Positions 27,871-40,414 of a stretch of 64,000 nt of DNA are shown here, in pieces. Location: NCBI RefSeq assembly GCF_900115735.1, contig NZ_FOXO01000015.1, positions 43,190-107,189 on the forward strand, written 5' to 3'. How positions within the stretch are numbered: position 1 is the stretch's first letter; each line of letters begins with the position of its first letter. The position numbers and the translations under genes were made by a program. Source of the DNA: Butyrivibrio proteoclasticus. Its GTDB lineage: Bacteria; Bacillota; Clostridia; Lachnospirales; Lachnospiraceae. Below the pieces are notes generated by a model, which worked only from the letters and a program-made list of their open reading frames with translations, had not been told where the DNA came from and searched no databases.

Positions 27871-29084
27871 TGCCAAAAAGAGAAGAGAAACGTAATCTGG
27901 AGACTATTCCTGTTGGATCTCTAGGGATTATTCCACTTAAGGGAGTTCAGTCCCTTGCAGAGAAAGTCGATTACTATCTCGTAAAATGGAGAGCAGAAAG
28001 GGAGAACGAACACAAGGGTAGCCTTGCATTCACAGGCTATGAGCGTCCTTCTTATATCTTAGAAGCCGAGGTACCAAGGTTTGGAACCGGTGAAGCAAAG
28101 GGTGTGATCAGAACTTCAGTTCGTGGAGATGATCTATATCTTCTTGTAGATGTATGTAATTATTCACAGACCTATTCTCTTTTCGGACAAGAAAATCATA
28201 TGTCTCCTGATGATCACTATCAGGATTTAAAAAGAATCATTGCAGCCGTTGGAGGCAAGGCAAGACGAATCACTGTAATCATGCCATTCCTCTACGAATC
28301 ACGTCAGCATAAGAGAAGCTCAAGAGAGTCTCTTGACTGCGCTATTGCTCTTCAGGAACTTGTAAACATGGGTGTTGATAATATCATTACCTTTGATGCT
28401 CATGATCCTAGAGTTCAGAATGCTATTCCACTTAATGGTTTTGAAACCGTTCGTACAACATATCAGTTTATTAAAGCACTCCTTCGCAACGTTTGGGATC
28501 TTAAGATTGATTCAGATCACATGATGGTCATAAGCCCTGATGAAGGCGGAATGGGAAGAGCTATTTATTTAGCCAGCGTGCTTGGTCTTGATGTAGGAAT
28601 GTTCTACAAGAGACGTGACTACACTCAGGTAGTAAATGGTCGTAACCCTATCGTATCTCACGAGTTCCTTGGAACAAGCGTTGAGGGCAAGTCAGTTATC
28701 ATCGTAGACGACATGATCTCATCCGGTGAAAGCATGCTTGATGTCGCAAGAGCTCTTAAAGAACGCAAAGCTGCAAGAATCTACGCATTCTCAACATTTG
28801 GTTTATTTACAAGTGGTTTGGAAATTTTCGACAAAGCTTATGAAGAAGGTATCATCGACAGAGTATTTACTACTAACCTTGTTTATCAGACACCTGAGCT
28901 TCTCTCTCGTGAATGGTACATCAGCTGCGATATGAGTAAGTACATTGCATACCTTATTGATACACTTAACCACGATGCATCAATCAGTGATCTTCTTAAC
29001 CCTGTAGAGCGTATCAACAATATCATTGAGCGCTACAACAGCGGAGAGCTTCGTGCCTCCCTTGAGGCTGAAAAAAAAATCTAA
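27870..29084 (+). CDS. Ribose-phosphate pyrophosphokinase
   Basis: This PRPP synthetase is 404 residues, longer than the usual 315-320 because of N- and C-terminal extensions. It has the regulatory and catalytic flexible-loop motif MPFLYESRQHKRSSRE, FDAHDPRVQNAIP, and the PRPP loop VIIVDDMISSGESMLDVA. PRPP feeds purine, pyrimidine, histidine and NAD synthesis. The longer, divergent form is common in Lachnospiraceae and is probably a second paralogue. Its start overlaps the preceding stop, so it is translated with the replication genes. Its stop codon lies 13 bp before palindromic copy B. Confidence 0.9.
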   Translation: MPKREEKRNLETIPVGSLGIIPLKGVQSLAEKVDYYLVKWRAERENEHKGSLAFTGYERPSYILEAEVPRFGTGEAKGVIRTSVRGDDLYLLVDVCNYSQTYSLFGQENHMSPDDHYQDLKRIIAAVGGKARRITVIMPFLYESRQHKRSSRESLDCAIALQELVNMGVDNIITFDAHDPRVQNAIPLNGFETVRTTYQFIKALLRNVWDLKIDSDHMMVISPDEGGMGRAIYLASVLGLDVGMFYKRRDYTQVVNGRNPIVSHEFLGTSVEGKSVIIVDDMISSGESMLDVARALKERKAARIYAFSTFGLFTSGLEIFDKAYEEGIIDRVFTTNLVYQTPELLSREWYISCDMSKYIAYLIDTLNHDASISDLLNPVERINNIIERYNSGELRASLEAEKKI

Positions 29085-29097
29085 GTTTTTTTGCAAA

Positions 29098-29571
29098 TAA
29101 ACTACTTTCTTGCGAGTGGCATAAAATCCAGAAGTGCCCATAACTTCGGATAGATCTCGGAGTATTCGCAAAGACACAGTAAATATAAAATAATGCGCCT
29201 TGTTTTCTTTCATGCTTATTCAAAACAGAAAACAAGGCTTTTATTTTATATAAACTGTCTCTATTACTCATACTAAATCGCTCTATCCGAAGTTATGGGC
29301 ACTTGTGGATTTATGGTTTACTACACATATAACGACTATTATTTTTGCAAAAAACAGCAGACGAACTGAAAGTGTAGGCATAGTGATGTGAACGATTTAT
29401 TTTGAAATGATGATAAATGGATATAAATAAACCCACAAAAGACTTGTGTTCTGAATAAGTATGAAACAAGTCTTTTGTGGGTGTTTTATGTCCAATTTAT
29501 CACATTGAAAAATATTAGAGTGAACAGGGCTATACCTACACTTTCAGCTCATCTGCGTCTGTTTACAAGAA
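29098..29571. repeat. Copy B of the 470-bp two-hairpin element, inverted
   Basis: This is the reverse complement of 13481-13950, with the same order of parts and many point differences. It fills the space between the convergent prs-like and HAD genes, its ends lying 13 bp and 1 bp from their stop codons. In hairpin 2 the terminal stem is GCCTTGTTTTC/GAAAACAAGGC (29197-29207/29228-29238), while copy A has GCCTCATTTCC/GGAAATGAGGC, so three base pairs differ on both sides. The loop TTTCATGCTTATTCAAAAC is unchanged. The element folds as strongly as copy A. Confidence 0.85.
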
Positions 29572-29572
29572 G

Positions 29573-30235
29573 TTATGCTTTAAGGAAAAGACTCTTAATA
29601 TCCACGAGTTTGTCTAGTCTTGCGTATAGTTTTCCACGGAGTTCTTCGTCGGGTTCTGTGAGGTCGGGGATCATGATGACGTTGCAACCTGCGGAATATG
29701 CACTGTTTACGCCGTTTGGAGAGTCTTCTACTGCGAAGGTTTCCTTTGGGGATAATCCAAGCTGGTCACAGGCATAGGCGTAAATATCGGGAGCAGGTTT
29801 TCCAAGTTCAACCATGTTGGCGCAAATTATCTTGTCGAAGTAGTCAAATAAATCTATTTTCTTAAGATAACGCTCTGCTCTTGGATATTCATTAGCTGTG
29901 GCAAGGGCTGTAAAGATCCCATTATCACGAAGCCACAACAGGATTTCTTTGGCACCGGGTTTTAGCGGAATACCATGTTCTTTTATAAGTTCTTCAACAA
30001 GCCCTTTTCTATACTCCCTTACCTTTGCATAATCAAAATCTTCTCCAAACACTTCCTTAAATCTCTTTGGTGCAAAAGGACGTCCAAGAGACCTGAGTTC
30101 AAGCGCAAAATCCTTTGGGGCTTCATATCCAAAATGTGCAAAAGCTTTTGGCCATGCTATCTGATAATACTTCTCTGTATCAGTAAGCGTACCATCCAAA
30201 TCAAATATCACAGCTTTAATATCTTTAACTTGCAT
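29573..30235 (-). CDS. HAD-superfamily phosphatase / phosphomutase-like
   Basis: This protein of about 220 residues is a HAD hydrolase with motif I VIFDLDGTLTDTE (nucleophile Asp and acid/base Asp), a helical cap domain, and motifs II-IV in LATANEYPRAE, GKPAPDIYAYAC and VEDSPNGVNSA. It resembles beta-phosphoglucomutase and sugar-phosphate phosphatases, and the exact substrate is not determined. ATG 30233-30235 has AAGGA at a suitable distance. Its stop lies directly beside palindromic copy B. Confidence 0.85.
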   Translation of the reverse strand: MQVKDIKAVIFDLDGTLTDTEKYYQIAWPKAFAHFGYEAPKDFALELRSLGRPFAPKRFKEVFGEDFDYAKVREYRKGLVEELIKEHGIPLKPGAKEILLWLRDNGIFTALATANEYPRAERYLKKIDLFDYFDKIICANMVELGKPAPDIYAYACDQLGLSPKETFAVEDSPNGVNSAYSAGCNVIMIPDLTEPDEELRGKLYARLDKLVDIKSLFLKA

Positions 30236-30285
30236 ATCCACATTTCCTTACTTTTTTATCTGGCTTTTCCACAATTTTGGATAAT

Positions 30286-30915
30286 TTAGAAACCTAAATT
30301 GTCATTAACAAGAATCACATGGATACGATCCTTGTGCCTTGAAAATCTTGTTATCAAGAACTGGCAGCAAATTGTATCAGGAGATTTACAATTCATGCAT
30401 GAACCTGTCTTGGCGCAAGGAGTAGAAAGCCCAAAACGCTGTGCGTTTATCGGTGCTGCAACGTTTCTTGCTCGCTTCATTGCACCATCAACATCATCAC
30501 AAATCTTGTTCATTCCAACTATGAAAAGAACATGCTTAGGTCCCTGAGCTATCGCAGAAACTCGATTGGAATTACCATCGATATTTACTATAACGCCATC
30601 TTCTGTCATAGCGTTGGCGCTAACAAGGAAATAATCAGCATCATAAGCTGCAAGCATTGCCGCACGCTTATCTTCCATGGCATCTCTGTCGATGAAGTTG
30701 TAGTTGCCTTTTTTCACTGCTTCTACGAGACCTATCTCATGAGCGCTCATTGCTCCGCCCATAGATACGCTGCTGCCTTCAGGAATAAGCTCCAGTGCCT
30801 TCTTAAGCGCTTCCTCTTTGGTAGCTGCATAGTAGCCTGTCATGTTTCTTGACTCAAGCCCCTTGATAACTTTTTGTGCCAACAATTCGTTTCTCTTAAC
30901 AATATTCTCGTTCAT
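30286..30915 (-). CDS. LUD domain protein (LutC/YkgG-like)
   Basis: This 209-residue protein belongs to the LUD (DUF162) family, seen in VSMGGAMSAHEIGL, FLVSANAMTEDGVIVNIDG and the C-terminal Cys-rich segment PCAKTGSCMNCKSPDTICC. The Cys-rich end could bind a metal or an Fe-S cluster. Related proteins take part in lactate oxidation with LutA and LutB, which are not nearby, so this stand-alone form may have another role. An AGGAGAGAAGG-type ribosome site precedes ATG 30913-30915. Confidence 0.85.
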   Translation of the reverse strand: MNENIVKRNELLAQKVIKGLESRNMTGYYAATKEEALKKALELIPEGSSVSMGGAMSAHEIGLVEAVKKGNYNFIDRDAMEDKRAAMLAAYDADYFLVSANAMTEDGVIVNIDGNSNRVSAIAQGPKHVLFIVGMNKICDDVDGAMKRARNVAAPINAQRFGLSTPCAKTGSCMNCKSPDTICCQFLITRFSRHKDRIHVILVNDNLGF

Positions 30916-31037
30916 AGCCTTCTCTCCTACTTTTATTCATGCACGATTTATCAGTTGTTTCAACTGAATGTAACCTCAAGCCAGTATTTATTATCTGTAA
31001 ATACTACACATCTCTTTTGCCAAGAGACATTAACATC

Positions 31038-31331
31038 TTATCCCTGAAGACCTGATGACTGACGGATCATATCCTCAACAACAATGTCATATATCTCACC
31101 TATTGAATTGCAGTATTCAAGAACCTTCCAAGGCTCATTAGTATGAAAATGAATCTTAACAAGATCCTCATCACCGGCAGCAATGAGGGAATTACCCTCA
31201 ATGTGCGCTGTGATATAATCTGCAATCTCATCCTCATCGAGATCCTCATCTCTTCTATCAATTAAAAGCTGTGTATCATATCTGTACGCAAACTGATCGT
31301 CCTCTGCATCAATGCTATTAATTGGTTCCAT
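31038..31331 (-). CDS. Stand-alone FakA/YloV-like middle domain
   Basis: This small protein of 97 residues matches the pattern of the middle domain in the fatty-acid kinase FakA (YloV). It starts with an ...FAYRYDTQLLID segment and shows GNSLIAAGDEDLVKIHFHTNEPWKVLEYC...GEIYDIVVEDM, where the FakA family has GDSLVVVGD...VHVHTNDPG...GEL. The DhaL-like kinase domain and C-terminal domain of FakA are missing, yet the frame is intact and has AGGAGG upstream, so it is not an obvious relic. It lies 20 bp after lacZ. Confidence 0.7.
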   Translation of the reverse strand: MEPINSIDAEDDQFAYRYDTQLLIDRRDEDLDEDEIADYITAHIEGNSLIAAGDEDLVKIHFHTNEPWKVLEYCNSIGEIYDIVVEDMIRQSSGLQG

Positions 31332-31351
31332 TTTTCCATTTCCTCCTTAAA

Positions 31352-34465
<3,114 letters not shown>

Positions 34466-37027
34466 TTAACCCTCCGTAATATAGGTAATAAAATGATTTC
34501 CGTCATTTTCAAAAAGCTCCGCGGAATCATTCATTCCATATTTATATACTGCTCCGTTCATTGGATCCATGAGAACTGTATTGAGCTCATTAAATCCAAT
34601 TACCAGCATAGCATCCCCATTATTTAAAAGACATATCACAGGAATATCCTGATTTACATAGTAAAGCATCGAAGACAATGGACATCCATCCAGATCCAGG
34701 ACTCTGGCATCAGTAAGTGAGTTCTCAAGAATCTGCTCAACACCCATTCCATTTGCCAAAAGACCTTCAACATCCCTATTGGTGCCTCTAAACTGAAGTA
34801 CCAGGTCAAGACAAACGGCCACCGGATTCTGCGAAGTCATGTTCTCATAGCTCTCTGCCATTCTTGTTATAGCCATGATCTGATTGGATCTTAGGAGATT
34901 TCCTTTAATCCATATATACTCGTTGTTATCAGAAGTAACTACTCCCGGAGCATCATTGGCATCAAGAACTGCTTTTGCAGGACTTGCATATATCCGGACA
35001 TCTCCGTTCAATCCATAAACATAGTAAAGCGGATTTTTGTCTATGTCCCTTTCTATCTTAATTTCTACATCCCTGTCACCCTCAAAAAGTGTCTGATTTG
35101 GAGTAAGAACTCTGAGCTGTTTGGATTTGATTTCTGACTTTGTAGTAATCTGAACTATCTTTTCAAAAACATCTACAGATGCCACATCTACTGTATTATT
35201 GCCACTTTCTACTTCCAACGTATTCATTATCTGATCGTCATAAGTGCTGACATAGCCACTGCCGTCCTCATTTTTTACAACTCTTGTTATCTTGAGCTGG
35301 TTTCCGTTTACAGTAACACCTGTAATATATATTCCTTCCGGTGAATATTTTTCCAGCAGATTTCCATCGCTATCCTCGATTTTCAGACAGTACATAGCGT
35401 AGATAGGATTGCCCATCTGGTCGTTCATAACATCCTGCTCATGGACAAGTCCATATACCAGATCCTCACCCATAAATCCCAAAAGAATTATGAAATCTCC
35501 TTCGTCAGCTGTAATCTCTGAAGTAGCTCTTGTATTAAGATTCATGAGCTGGAGACTCTTAAGATCATCTTTCTGCCATGCTATGACATTTTGAGATTCA
35601 GATATCTTGTACTGCCCTGTTCCAATGTCGTCAACTACAGACTTTCCGCTTTTTCCGATCAAATCAATCTCATAAACGTTCTGATCAAGCATACAATAGA
35701 ACATCTCATTGTTACTTGAATATGCAAGCCTGTCAAAATAGCTCATGAGTATTTCCGGAGAGCTCGTACTTTTTACAAAAATCTGTTCTTCCACTGCATT
35801 TAAAGAGGAATTATAGTCATATACAGCTATTCCTACTTCTCCCTCATGTATTCCTCTGTTCATGTAACCGGCTACCGCAAATTTAACATTTCCGGCTTCA
35901 TCTACATTAAGAATCTTAATAAGATTCTTATTCCATCTGGTTCTTATGTCATCGTTGTCACCATCATAGAAACCAAAGATATAAGCAAGTCTGTTCTCGG
36001 AATTATTGAAAGCATATAATCTGTTCTCACTGACAAAAGCAAATGCAGTTCCACTGGCGCTCTCCCTGAATTCTATATCAGAATCTTCAATTCCGAGAGA
36101 AATACTATTTTTACCCACTGAATATGAATTATAGTCAAAGATAAAATTCATGGTTCTCTCAAAATTCAACAGATAAAGCCTGTCAGTGGTATATCTTACA
36201 CGATAGTCCTCAACCACGTTATAAGCTCTTGTGTAATTTCCATCTTTTAGAGCAACTCTGTACTGAAGCTCAATACAAGCCGTCTGTGAATGAATATCCG
36301 TTATGTACACTTCAGGAGTCGTATGTTTTGTGATATTGAGTTCCCCCCATGTCACCTGACTAAAACTGCTATGGATATTTACCTTGTTAAAAGAAGTATT
36401 GTCTCCTTCTGAATTGGATTCAAGGTACTTCGAATATTCTTTTGCCTCAGTCTTGCTAAAGGTCGCTTCGGAGAAACCAAGAACAAAGGATAAACATTCA
36501 TCAAGATTGTATTTACTGCCACTTTCCTCCCAGACAACCCTTGTATAATATCTGACCGTACCGTTATCGGTTTCCATGACAAAAACAAGCATGTATTCTG
36601 TATCAGCTGTAATCAGATCTTTCAGCTGTATGTTTCCTGTTATGTAATCATTGTCCTCAGCGTAGTCAGTAATCGGCGTATTCTCAATAAGTCTGTTGCC
36701 ATCAATACTTCTAAGCTCAAAACCAATGTTCCAAACATTGCTGCCAAAGGTATTTATCTTAAATGAAAAGCTCCTGTCACCTCCAACAGGAAAAACAGTA
36801 CCTCTCATATAATTCACATCAATGTCAGACAGATATCCGTGGAGAGGATTGACATCTCCTTCATCGGTTACAAGCGTAACCACAGGAAGTGTTGCAGGCT
36901 GCATTCTTGCGGTCATATCCGCATTGTCACCATTTGATAACTTGCTCAGTGCAAACACTGCTATTACGAATATTGCTATGGCATATATAGTTTTAATTAT
37001 CGTAATTTTAATTAAATTATCTCGCAT
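34466..37027 (-). CDS. Large membrane-anchored protein with papain-like C-terminal domain
   Basis: I do not recognise a characterised homologue. This 853-residue protein has an uncleaved signal anchor (residues about 8-27), a beta-rich ectodomain of about 650 residues, and a C-terminal region around SLTDARVLDLDGCPLSSMLYYVNQDIPVICLL...MLVIGFNELNTVLMDPMNG. That region resembles a C39-like cysteine-peptidase fold. The usual catalytic Gln-Cys at its start is replaced (LRSNQIMAIT), and the expected active-site histidine is not seen in DAMLVIGF. It may therefore be a non-catalytic binding domain. No lipobox is present. Confidence 0.65.
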   Translation of the reverse strand: MRDNLIKITIIKTIYAIAIFVIAVFALSKLSNGDNADMTARMQPATLPVVTLVTDEGDVNPLHGYLSDIDVNYMRGTVFPVGGDRSFSFKINTFGSNVWNIGFELRSIDGNRLIENTPITDYAEDNDYITGNIQLKDLITADTEYMLVFVMETDNGTVRYYTRVVWEESGSKYNLDECLSFVLGFSEATFSKTEAKEYSKYLESNSEGDNTSFNKVNIHSSFSQVTWGELNITKHTTPEVYITDIHSQTACIELQYRVALKDGNYTRAYNVVEDYRVRYTTDRLYLLNFERTMNFIFDYNSYSVGKNSISLGIEDSDIEFRESASGTAFAFVSENRLYAFNNSENRLAYIFGFYDGDNDDIRTRWNKNLIKILNVDEAGNVKFAVAGYMNRGIHEGEVGIAVYDYNSSLNAVEEQIFVKSTSSPEILMSYFDRLAYSSNNEMFYCMLDQNVYEIDLIGKSGKSVVDDIGTGQYKISESQNVIAWQKDDLKSLQLMNLNTRATSEITADEGDFIILLGFMGEDLVYGLVHEQDVMNDQMGNPIYAMYCLKIEDSDGNLLEKYSPEGIYITGVTVNGNQLKITRVVKNEDGSGYVSTYDDQIMNTLEVESGNNTVDVASVDVFEKIVQITTKSEIKSKQLRVLTPNQTLFEGDRDVEIKIERDIDKNPLYYVYGLNGDVRIYASPAKAVLDANDAPGVVTSDNNEYIWIKGNLLRSNQIMAITRMAESYENMTSQNPVAVCLDLVLQFRGTNRDVEGLLANGMGVEQILENSLTDARVLDLDGCPLSSMLYYVNQDIPVICLLNNGDAMLVIGFNELNTVLMDPMNGAVYKYGMNDSAELFENDGNHFITYITEG

Positions 37028-37080
37028 AATTGACTTTCATTTTTAATAATAGTAAGATTTTTGCAAAAGGAGGGCCCCTT

Positions 37081-37572
37081 ATGGAAATACCCATTCTTTA
37101 TCGTAAACGCTTTATCCCGGATGAATGCCTTGAACTCAAAGAGGACGTCATCCTTGATCAAACTGATTCTTTCATTGTTACTAAGTGGAGCACCATTCAC
37201 CAAAGGTGCGACTTATCTCACGGTTATTCCTGTTATTATTTGGATCGCGGTTATAAGGTAAGCAAGTTCCTTAAAGATGATGGTTCTCTGCTTTGCTGGT
37301 ACTGCGATATTATTACCTATGACTATAATAAAGCTAATAACAAGCTCTTAGTTATAGATCTTTTAGCCGATGTAAAAGTATATCCCAACGGACTTATTAA
37401 GGTCGTAGATCTTGATGAGCTCTCAGAAGCTTTTGAGAAAAGACTCATCGATGAGAATCTTCTTAAAAAGAGCCTGCTCACATTGAACAGACTCTTAAAT
37501 GAAATCTACGATCATGGCATTGAGTCCCTGATAGCTCCAATTGAAAACATAATTGCCAAAAATAATCAGTAA
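37081..37572 (+). CDS. DUF402 family protein
   Basis: This protein of about 163 residues belongs to the DUF402 family, seen in the segment GSLLCWYCDIITYDYNKANNKLLVIDLLADVKVYPNG. Known members are a nucleoside tri-/diphosphatase or RNA-binding proteins, but the activity here is uncertain. ATG 37081-37083 has the strong AGGAGG upstream, and the frame is open 17 codons further. It is divergent from the 853-residue protein. Its 3' end overlaps the hydrolase gene on the other strand by 7 bp. Confidence 0.85.
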   Translation: MEIPILYRKRFIPDECLELKEDVILDQTDSFIVTKWSTIHQRCDLSHGYSCYYLDRGYKVSKFLKDDGSLLCWYCDIITYDYNKANNKLLVIDLLADVKVYPNGLIKVVDLDELSEAFEKRLIDENLLKKSLLTLNRLLNEIYDHGIESLIAPIENIIAKNNQ

Positions 37573-38762
37573 AAAACGTGACCTCCGATGTTAATGCCTG
37601 AAAGACCAGGTACAGGAGTTCTGAAATAAACACAGTTCCCGACATTAGAGTAACCTGTCATTGCCTCATCTGCAGCCTGATAGCAGGATGCTGAAGCTCT
37701 TCCTTCTGCAAGTGCAAGCGCAAGTCTTCCGCTTGCAACAGGTGAAAACTGTTTGTTCTGATAGATGACTCCTACTACAGTATCAGGATACACGGAACTA
37801 AGTACTCTATTTATTACTACAGCGCCTACCGCAACTTTTCCTTCATAGGGTTCAGATCCGGCCTCACAATATATAAGATTAGCCAAAAGATACCTGTCTC
37901 CCTCAGCAAAAGTCACTTCCGAAATATCTCTCCACTTAGAAGCAGCTGCCAGTTTTGAAAGACGCATTTCTTCTGCGAGCTTTGCTTCAAGTGCCTTTAT
38001 ATCAGCTTCCTGCGCTTTGATCTGCGCCTCAAGCTCTTCTGCTTTTGCCTCCGCATCGGAAATATCATTAGAATACTGCTTTATGGATCCGGAAGTCTGA
38101 CTTACAAGTCCCGAAACTCTGCTCTGCTCAGCCTTTTCTTTTAACTGATATTCTTCAAGCTGATTCATTTCCTCCTCGAGGGATGCTTCTTTTTCCTCAA
38201 TGAGCTTTCTGGTTGCAATATACTCTTCGAACTTCCTCTTATCATAAGAGGACAACTCCTCGATAAAATGGTTCTGATTGAGAAAGTCAGCAAAGCTTCC
38301 GGCACTGAGAATCATATCCCAAAATACAAAGTTCTGTTTCTCATAAATAAACTGAACTCTCTTTTTCATGGATGAATATTGATATGCTTCAGTATTTCTC
38401 GCAGCTTCAAGCTCTGCCAAAGTATTTTCTATATCAGTTTCTTTATCATTAATCTGCTCTTCAATCTCAGCCAAATTGTTGCTCACTTCACTTAGCTGAT
38501 TATTGAGTGAATTCAACTGTCCCTGAAGAGAAGATTTTTCTTCATTCATCTCCGCAATATCATCTTTTGTGTTGTTAAGTTCGTCCTGTGACTGCTGCTT
38601 TTTTTCTTTTGCTTCTTCAAGCTGTTGCTTTGTTGACTGCGTAGCTAAGCCTTTAATAGGAAAAAACGTCAGCGCCATTAAACAAGAAGATGCTACCAGA
38701 GCAAAAAACAAAGCGCCCTTTCTATATTTAGTTGTTATACCCCTGTCCCCTCTTTTTTTCAT
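37566..38762 (-). CDS. Cell-wall hydrolase with PcsB-like coiled coil
   Basis: This 398-residue protein has a signal peptide near residues 17-40, a long coiled coil (about 40-280, with heptads such as LEEAKEKKQQSQDELNNTK) resembling PcsB/Csd4 division proteins, and a C-terminal SleB/CwlJ-type Hydrolase_2 domain. The catalytic region is YCEAGSEPYEGKVAVGAVVINRV. It is predicted to cut peptidoglycan at the cell surface, with the coiled coil controlling its activity. The 7-bp tail-to-tail overlap with the DUF402 gene may limit read-through on both strands. Confidence 0.88.
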   Translation of the reverse strand: MKKRGDRGITTKYRKGALFFALVASSCLMALTFFPIKGLATQSTKQQLEEAKEKKQQSQDELNNTKDDIAEMNEEKSSLQGQLNSLNNQLSEVSNNLAEIEEQINDKETDIENTLAELEAARNTEAYQYSSMKKRVQFIYEKQNFVFWDMILSAGSFADFLNQNHFIEELSSYDKRKFEEYIATRKLIEEKEASLEEEMNQLEEYQLKEKAEQSRVSGLVSQTSGSIKQYSNDISDAEAKAEELEAQIKAQEADIKALEAKLAEEMRLSKLAAASKWRDISEVTFAEGDRYLLANLIYCEAGSEPYEGKVAVGAVVINRVLSSVYPDTVVGVIYQNKQFSPVASGRLALALAEGRASASCYQAADEAMTGYSNVGNCVYFRTPVPGLSGINIGGHVFY

Positions 38763-38777
38763 GCCGTTTTTTTATGG

Positions 38778-39260
38778 TCAAATTGTAATTTTTATACTTC
38801 TGCCACTGGGTTGATACTGATAATACCTTACTCCTGCTGCATCAAACATCTTCTTTGATGCTCTTGTCGATGCAGAAGAGCTATACTTATCGCTGTCATA
38901 AACGACTGTCTTTATGCCAGCCTGAATAATAGCCTTTGCGCACTCGTTACACGGAAAAAGAGATACATAAATCTTGGAACCCACAAGGCTTCCCCCCCTG
39001 TAATTAAGGATTGCATTGAGCTCGCTGTGTGTAACAAAAGGATATTTAGTTGAAAGCTCATCCTCTCCGTCACGTTCCCAAGGAAAGTCTTCATCAGCGC
39101 AGCCCTTAGGGAAACCGTTGTAACCCATGGAAAGGATATTGTTGTCCTCTGATACTATGCAACTACCCACCTGTGTGTTAGGGTCTTTGGATCTGAGCGC
39201 CGCTAGCTTTGCAACACCCATGAAATACTCATCCCAAGATATGTAGTCCTCTCTTTTCAT
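38778..39260 (-). CDS. dCMP deaminase family protein (ComEB-like)
   Basis: This zinc-dependent deaminase has the first metal motif in VTHSELNAILN (HSE where most families have HAE) and the second in FPCNECAKAI, giving the H-C-C set. It converts dCMP to dUMP for thymidylate synthesis. ATG 39258-39260 has GGAGG 4 bases upstream. The longer frame to 39353 would overlap upp and is not chosen. It is next to upp and rpiB in a minus-strand cluster of nucleotide and pentose genes. Confidence 0.9.
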   Translation of the reverse strand: MKREDYISWDEYFMGVAKLAALRSKDPNTQVGSCIVSEDNNILSMGYNGFPKGCADEDFPWERDGEDELSTKYPFVTHSELNAILNYRGGSLVGSKIYVSLFPCNECAKAIIQAGIKTVVYDSDKYSSSASTRASKKMFDAAGVRYYQYQPSGRSIKITI

Positions 39261-39276
39261 GCGTCCTCCTTGAATC

Positions 39277-39906
39277 TTACTTGGTGCCAAAGATGCGGTC
39301 ACCCGCATCGCCGAGTCCTGGTACGATGTAGCCATGCTCGTTGAGCTTCTCATCCAGTGAACCTACGTAAATATCTACATCAGGATGTGCCTCCTGCATT
39401 GCCTTAAGTCCTTCAGGAGCTGCAATTATGCACATGAAGTGGATGTGGCTGCATCCTCTGTCCTTAAGCATCTGAATTGCTGCAACGGATGAACCGCCTG
39501 TAGCAAGCATAGGATCTACTACGAAAATCTCTCTTTCTGAAATGTCAGCAGGCATCTTGCAGTAATACTCAACAGGCTTAAGTGTCTCAGGATCTCTGTA
39601 AAGACCAATATGTCCAACCTTTGCTGCAGGAATAAGTGCAAGCATACCGTCAACCATTCCAAGGCCCGCTCTTAAAATAGGTACTACGCAAAGCTTTCTG
39701 CCCTTAAGTTCCTTAACTGTTGTCTTACAAATAGGTGTCTGAATTTCAACATCCTTAAGATTAAGATCTCTGGTTGCTTCATAGCAGATAAGCATTGCTA
39801 TTTCGCTTATAGTCTGTCTGAAATCCTTTGTTCCTGTTTCAACTCTCCTGATCATTCCAATCTTGTGCTGAATCAGCGGATGATCCATAATAACTACTTT
39901 TCCCAT
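39277..39906 (-). CDS. upp: Uracil phosphoribosyltransferase
   Basis: Upp salvages uracil with PRPP to form UMP. The 209-residue sequence shows the PRPP-binding region [17 protein letters not shown], the N-terminal segment [10 protein letters not shown] and the C-terminal uracil-binding end [17 protein letters not shown], and is the standard family length. The ribosome site AGGAGG precedes ATG 39904-39906 by 5 bases. Confidence 0.97.
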   Translation of the reverse strand: MGKVVIMDHPLIQHKIGMIRRVETGTKDFRQTISEIAMLICYEATRDLNLKDVEIQTPICKTTVKELKGRKLCVVPILRAGLGMVDGMLALIPAAKVGHIGLYRDPETLKPVEYYCKMPADISEREIFVVDPMLATGGSSVAAIQMLKDRGCSHIHFMCIIAAPEGLKAMQEAHPDVDIYVGSLDEKLNEHGYIVPGLGDAGDRIFGTK

Positions 39907-39930
39907 ATCTTCCTCCTGGTATGTTTTTTA

Positions 39931-40359
39931 TTAATCTTCTATTTTTGATATTCTGCGACTGTGCTTTTCCAACTCTGAAAAAGGTGTGTCTAAAAATGTA
40001 TCAACAATTTCAAGTGCCTGCACTTTTCCAATCATGCCACCGCCCATAGCAAGCATATTTGCATCATTGTGTTCTCTTGTAAGTCTGGCTGTCGTCTTTT
40101 CAGAGCAAAGAGCGCATCTGATTCCCTTAACCTTATTGGCAACAATGGAGATACCAATTCCTGTAGTACAGATAACGATTCCTCTGTCACACTCACCACT
40201 TGCAACAGCTTCTGCAGCTGCTTTTCCAAAATCAGGATAGTCGCATGAGTTCAGATCATATGTACCAAAATCCTTAAACTCAAGTCCTCTCTCCTCAAGA
40301 TGCTTCTTTACAGCCTCTTTAAGTTCAAATCCACCGTGATCACTACCTAATGCTATCAT
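39931..40359 (-). CDS. rpiB: Ribose 5-phosphate isomerase B
   Basis: RpiB interconverts ribose 5-phosphate and ribulose 5-phosphate in the pentose phosphate pathway. The protein starts MIALGSDHGGFELKEAVKKH and has the catalytic cysteine segment GIVICTTGIGISIVANK, with total length normal for the family. I chose the ATG at 40357-40359, while the frame runs from a GTG two codons earlier. It lies 24 bp upstream of upp and is probably co-transcribed with it. Confidence 0.95.
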   Translation of the reverse strand: MIALGSDHGGFELKEAVKKHLEERGLEFKDFGTYDLNSCDYPDFGKAAAEAVASGECDRGIVICTTGIGISIVANKVKGIRCALCSEKTTARLTREHNDANMLAMGGGMIGKVQALEIVDTFLDTPFSELEKHSRRISKIED

Positions 40360-40414
40360 TTTCACACCATCCCTTACTATTATAATACAGTCATCCCAAT
40401 GTCAAAAGAACCAC

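Noticed and set aside
39260..39353. Longer N-terminus of the dCMP deaminase
   Set aside because: The extension would overlap the upp coding region, while the internal ATG at 39258-39260 has a strong ribosome site and gives the normal family start.
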